8,277 nt of DNA, taken from assembly GCA_035263845.1 (NCBI GenBank), contig DATFQY010000045.1:1-8277 (forward strand), in the 5' to 3' direction. Shown piece after piece: positions 5,147 through 8,277 of this stretch; within the stretch, counting starts at the first letter, position 1, and every line of letters starts with the position of its first letter. Below the pieces are notes generated by a model. That model was not told the origin of the DNA. It searched no databases and saw only the letters and a list, made by a program, of their open reading frames with translations. The translations under genes were made by a program, and so were the position numbers. The stretch is from JAWOLE01 sp035263845 (GTDB lineage: Bacteria; Acidobacteriota; Thermoanaerobaculia; UBA5066; Gp7-AA6).

Positions 5147-5150
<4 letters not shown>
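5116..5150. repeat. Single-arm GAATCCA heptamer array between kinase and DUF971 genes
   Basis: Five 7-bp units lie in perfect register: CAATCCA (5116), GAATCCA (5123), GAATCCA (5130), AAATCCA (5137) and the diverged GAATCAT (5144). The array fills the 31-nt gap entirely. It touches the DUF971 ATG with no spacer and includes the TGA stop of the kinase at 5149-5147. Unlike the other two heptamer arrays it has no inverted partner nearby. Confidence 0.88.
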
Positions 5151-7711
<2,561 letters not shown>

Positions 7712-7750
7712 GCCCTACTTCATACCACTGACGAGCTGGAGGTTCGAGAG

Positions 7751-8277
7751 TCAGGGCGCGAGATGCGCCCTGCGCAGCAGATCGGAAAAGCGGGGGTCGT
7801 CGCGAAGGATGTCGTTGGCGGGATCGACCTTGAGAAGCGTCACCTCGATTTCGGGATCCTCGAGGGCCTTCGACCAGAAATCCAGAGCCTGGTCCTTGTC
7901 GCCCAGAGAGACGTAGACCTGGGCGAGATAGGAGGGGGCGACGTAGCGCCTCTTGCCCATCGCTTTCAGCTCCTCGATCGTCGCAAGCGCATCGGAGCGC
8001 CTGCCGGCCAGGGCCTGGGCTCGTCCGAGATTGCTCAATCCCAAGGCGTTCTGGCCGAAGAGACTCGCCGCCTTCTCGAACTCCGCGACCGCCTCGCGAG
8101 TCATCTTCTTCGCCCCGTACGCGTACGCCAGGAAACGATGGGCCACGGCAAAGTCGGGATCTCTCTCCACAGCCTTCCGGCCCTCCTCGATGGCGCGGTC
8201 GTATTGGCGTGAGTAGACGAACAGCCGGCACGTATTGGCCTGAATGATCGCCGAGAAGGGATCGATCTCGGCGGCGC
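7751..8277 (-). CDS. C-terminal part of a TPR-containing regulator (5' end beyond window)
   Basis: The frame is open to the window edge; 174 full codons plus the TGA stop (7753-7751) are visible. The sequence is a run of tetratricopeptide helices: EIDPFSAIIQANTCRLFVYS, then QYDRAIEEGRKAVERDPDF, then AVAHRFLAYAYGAKKMTREAVAEFEKA, then ALGLSNLGRAQALAGRRSDALATIEEL, then YVAPSYLAQVYVSLGDKDQALDFWSKAL. It ends in VDPANDILRDDPRFSDLLRRAHL. That ending is the one I associate with large acidobacterial regulators in which a kinase or a winged-helix DNA-binding domain is fused to C-terminal TPRs; the N-terminal domain cannot be seen here. A GTG at 8170-8168 could be read as a start but falls inside a TPR helix and is rejected. 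The stop lies 39 nt before the kinase start, so the two are probably one operon. Confidence 0.9.
   Translation of the reverse strand, partial: AAEIDPFSAIIQANTCRLFVYSRQYDRAIEEGRKAVERDPDFAVAHRFLAYAYGAKKMTREAVAEFEKAASLFGQNALGLSNLGRAQALAGRRSDALATIEELKAMGKRRYVAPSYLAQVYVSLGDKDQALDFWSKALEDPEIEVTLLKVDPANDILRDDPRFSDLLRRAHLAP

Overview
The window is a GC-rich bacterial chromosome segment in which every supported gene lies on the minus strand, so transcription runs from high to low coordinates. Several traits point to a free-living, didermic soil- or sediment-type bacterium of the Acidobacteriota or a nearby high-GC phylum. These are the kinase fused to a WD40/PD40-like propeller, the TPR tail typical of large acidobacterial regulators, an MglB-type roadblock gene beside recR, and repeat-filled intergenic gaps. 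This placement is an inference from gene content; there is no rRNA or other strong phylogenetic marker in the window.

Layout in the direction of transcription. (1) 8277-5147: the C-terminal end of a TPR regulator, then a complete transmembrane serine/threonine kinase with an extracytoplasmic beta-propeller. (2) 5115-4804: a small DUF971 (GBBH-like N-terminal) protein, separated from the kinase only by a heptamer repeat and followed by a 90-bp palindromic repeat (4803-4714). (3) 4659-3366: tRNA-Ser(GGA), then an ECF sigma factor, a zinc-finger anti-sigma factor and a two-helix membrane protein, the last three linked by ATGA stop/start overlaps. (4) 3237-1: the SRP 4.5S RNA gene, dnaX, ybaB, recR and the start of mglB. 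This is the widely conserved DNA replication/repair cluster, with the SRP RNA in front and a polarity-GTPase regulator behind.

Functionally, block 4 combines protein targeting RNA, the clamp-loader subunit, a nucleoid-associated protein and the recombination mediator RecR, then leads into the MglA/MglB polarity system. Block 3 is a self-contained signal-responsive sigma switch. Block 1 is a Hanks-type kinase signalling unit.

The most unusual feature is non-coding. Three intergenic gaps (344-433, 1041-1170, 5116-5150) are filled by three different 7-bp tandem repeats. Two of them are built as head-to-head inverted arms, and the arrays run right up to, or into, stop and start codons. A fourth gap holds a different palindromic element. 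In addition, the 3' arm of the SRP RNA appears to overlap the only Shine-Dalgarno candidate of dnaX, and the sigma factor gene starts only 13 nt after the tRNA CCA end. I saw no mobile element, CRISPR array or defence system, and no plus-strand gene that I believe.
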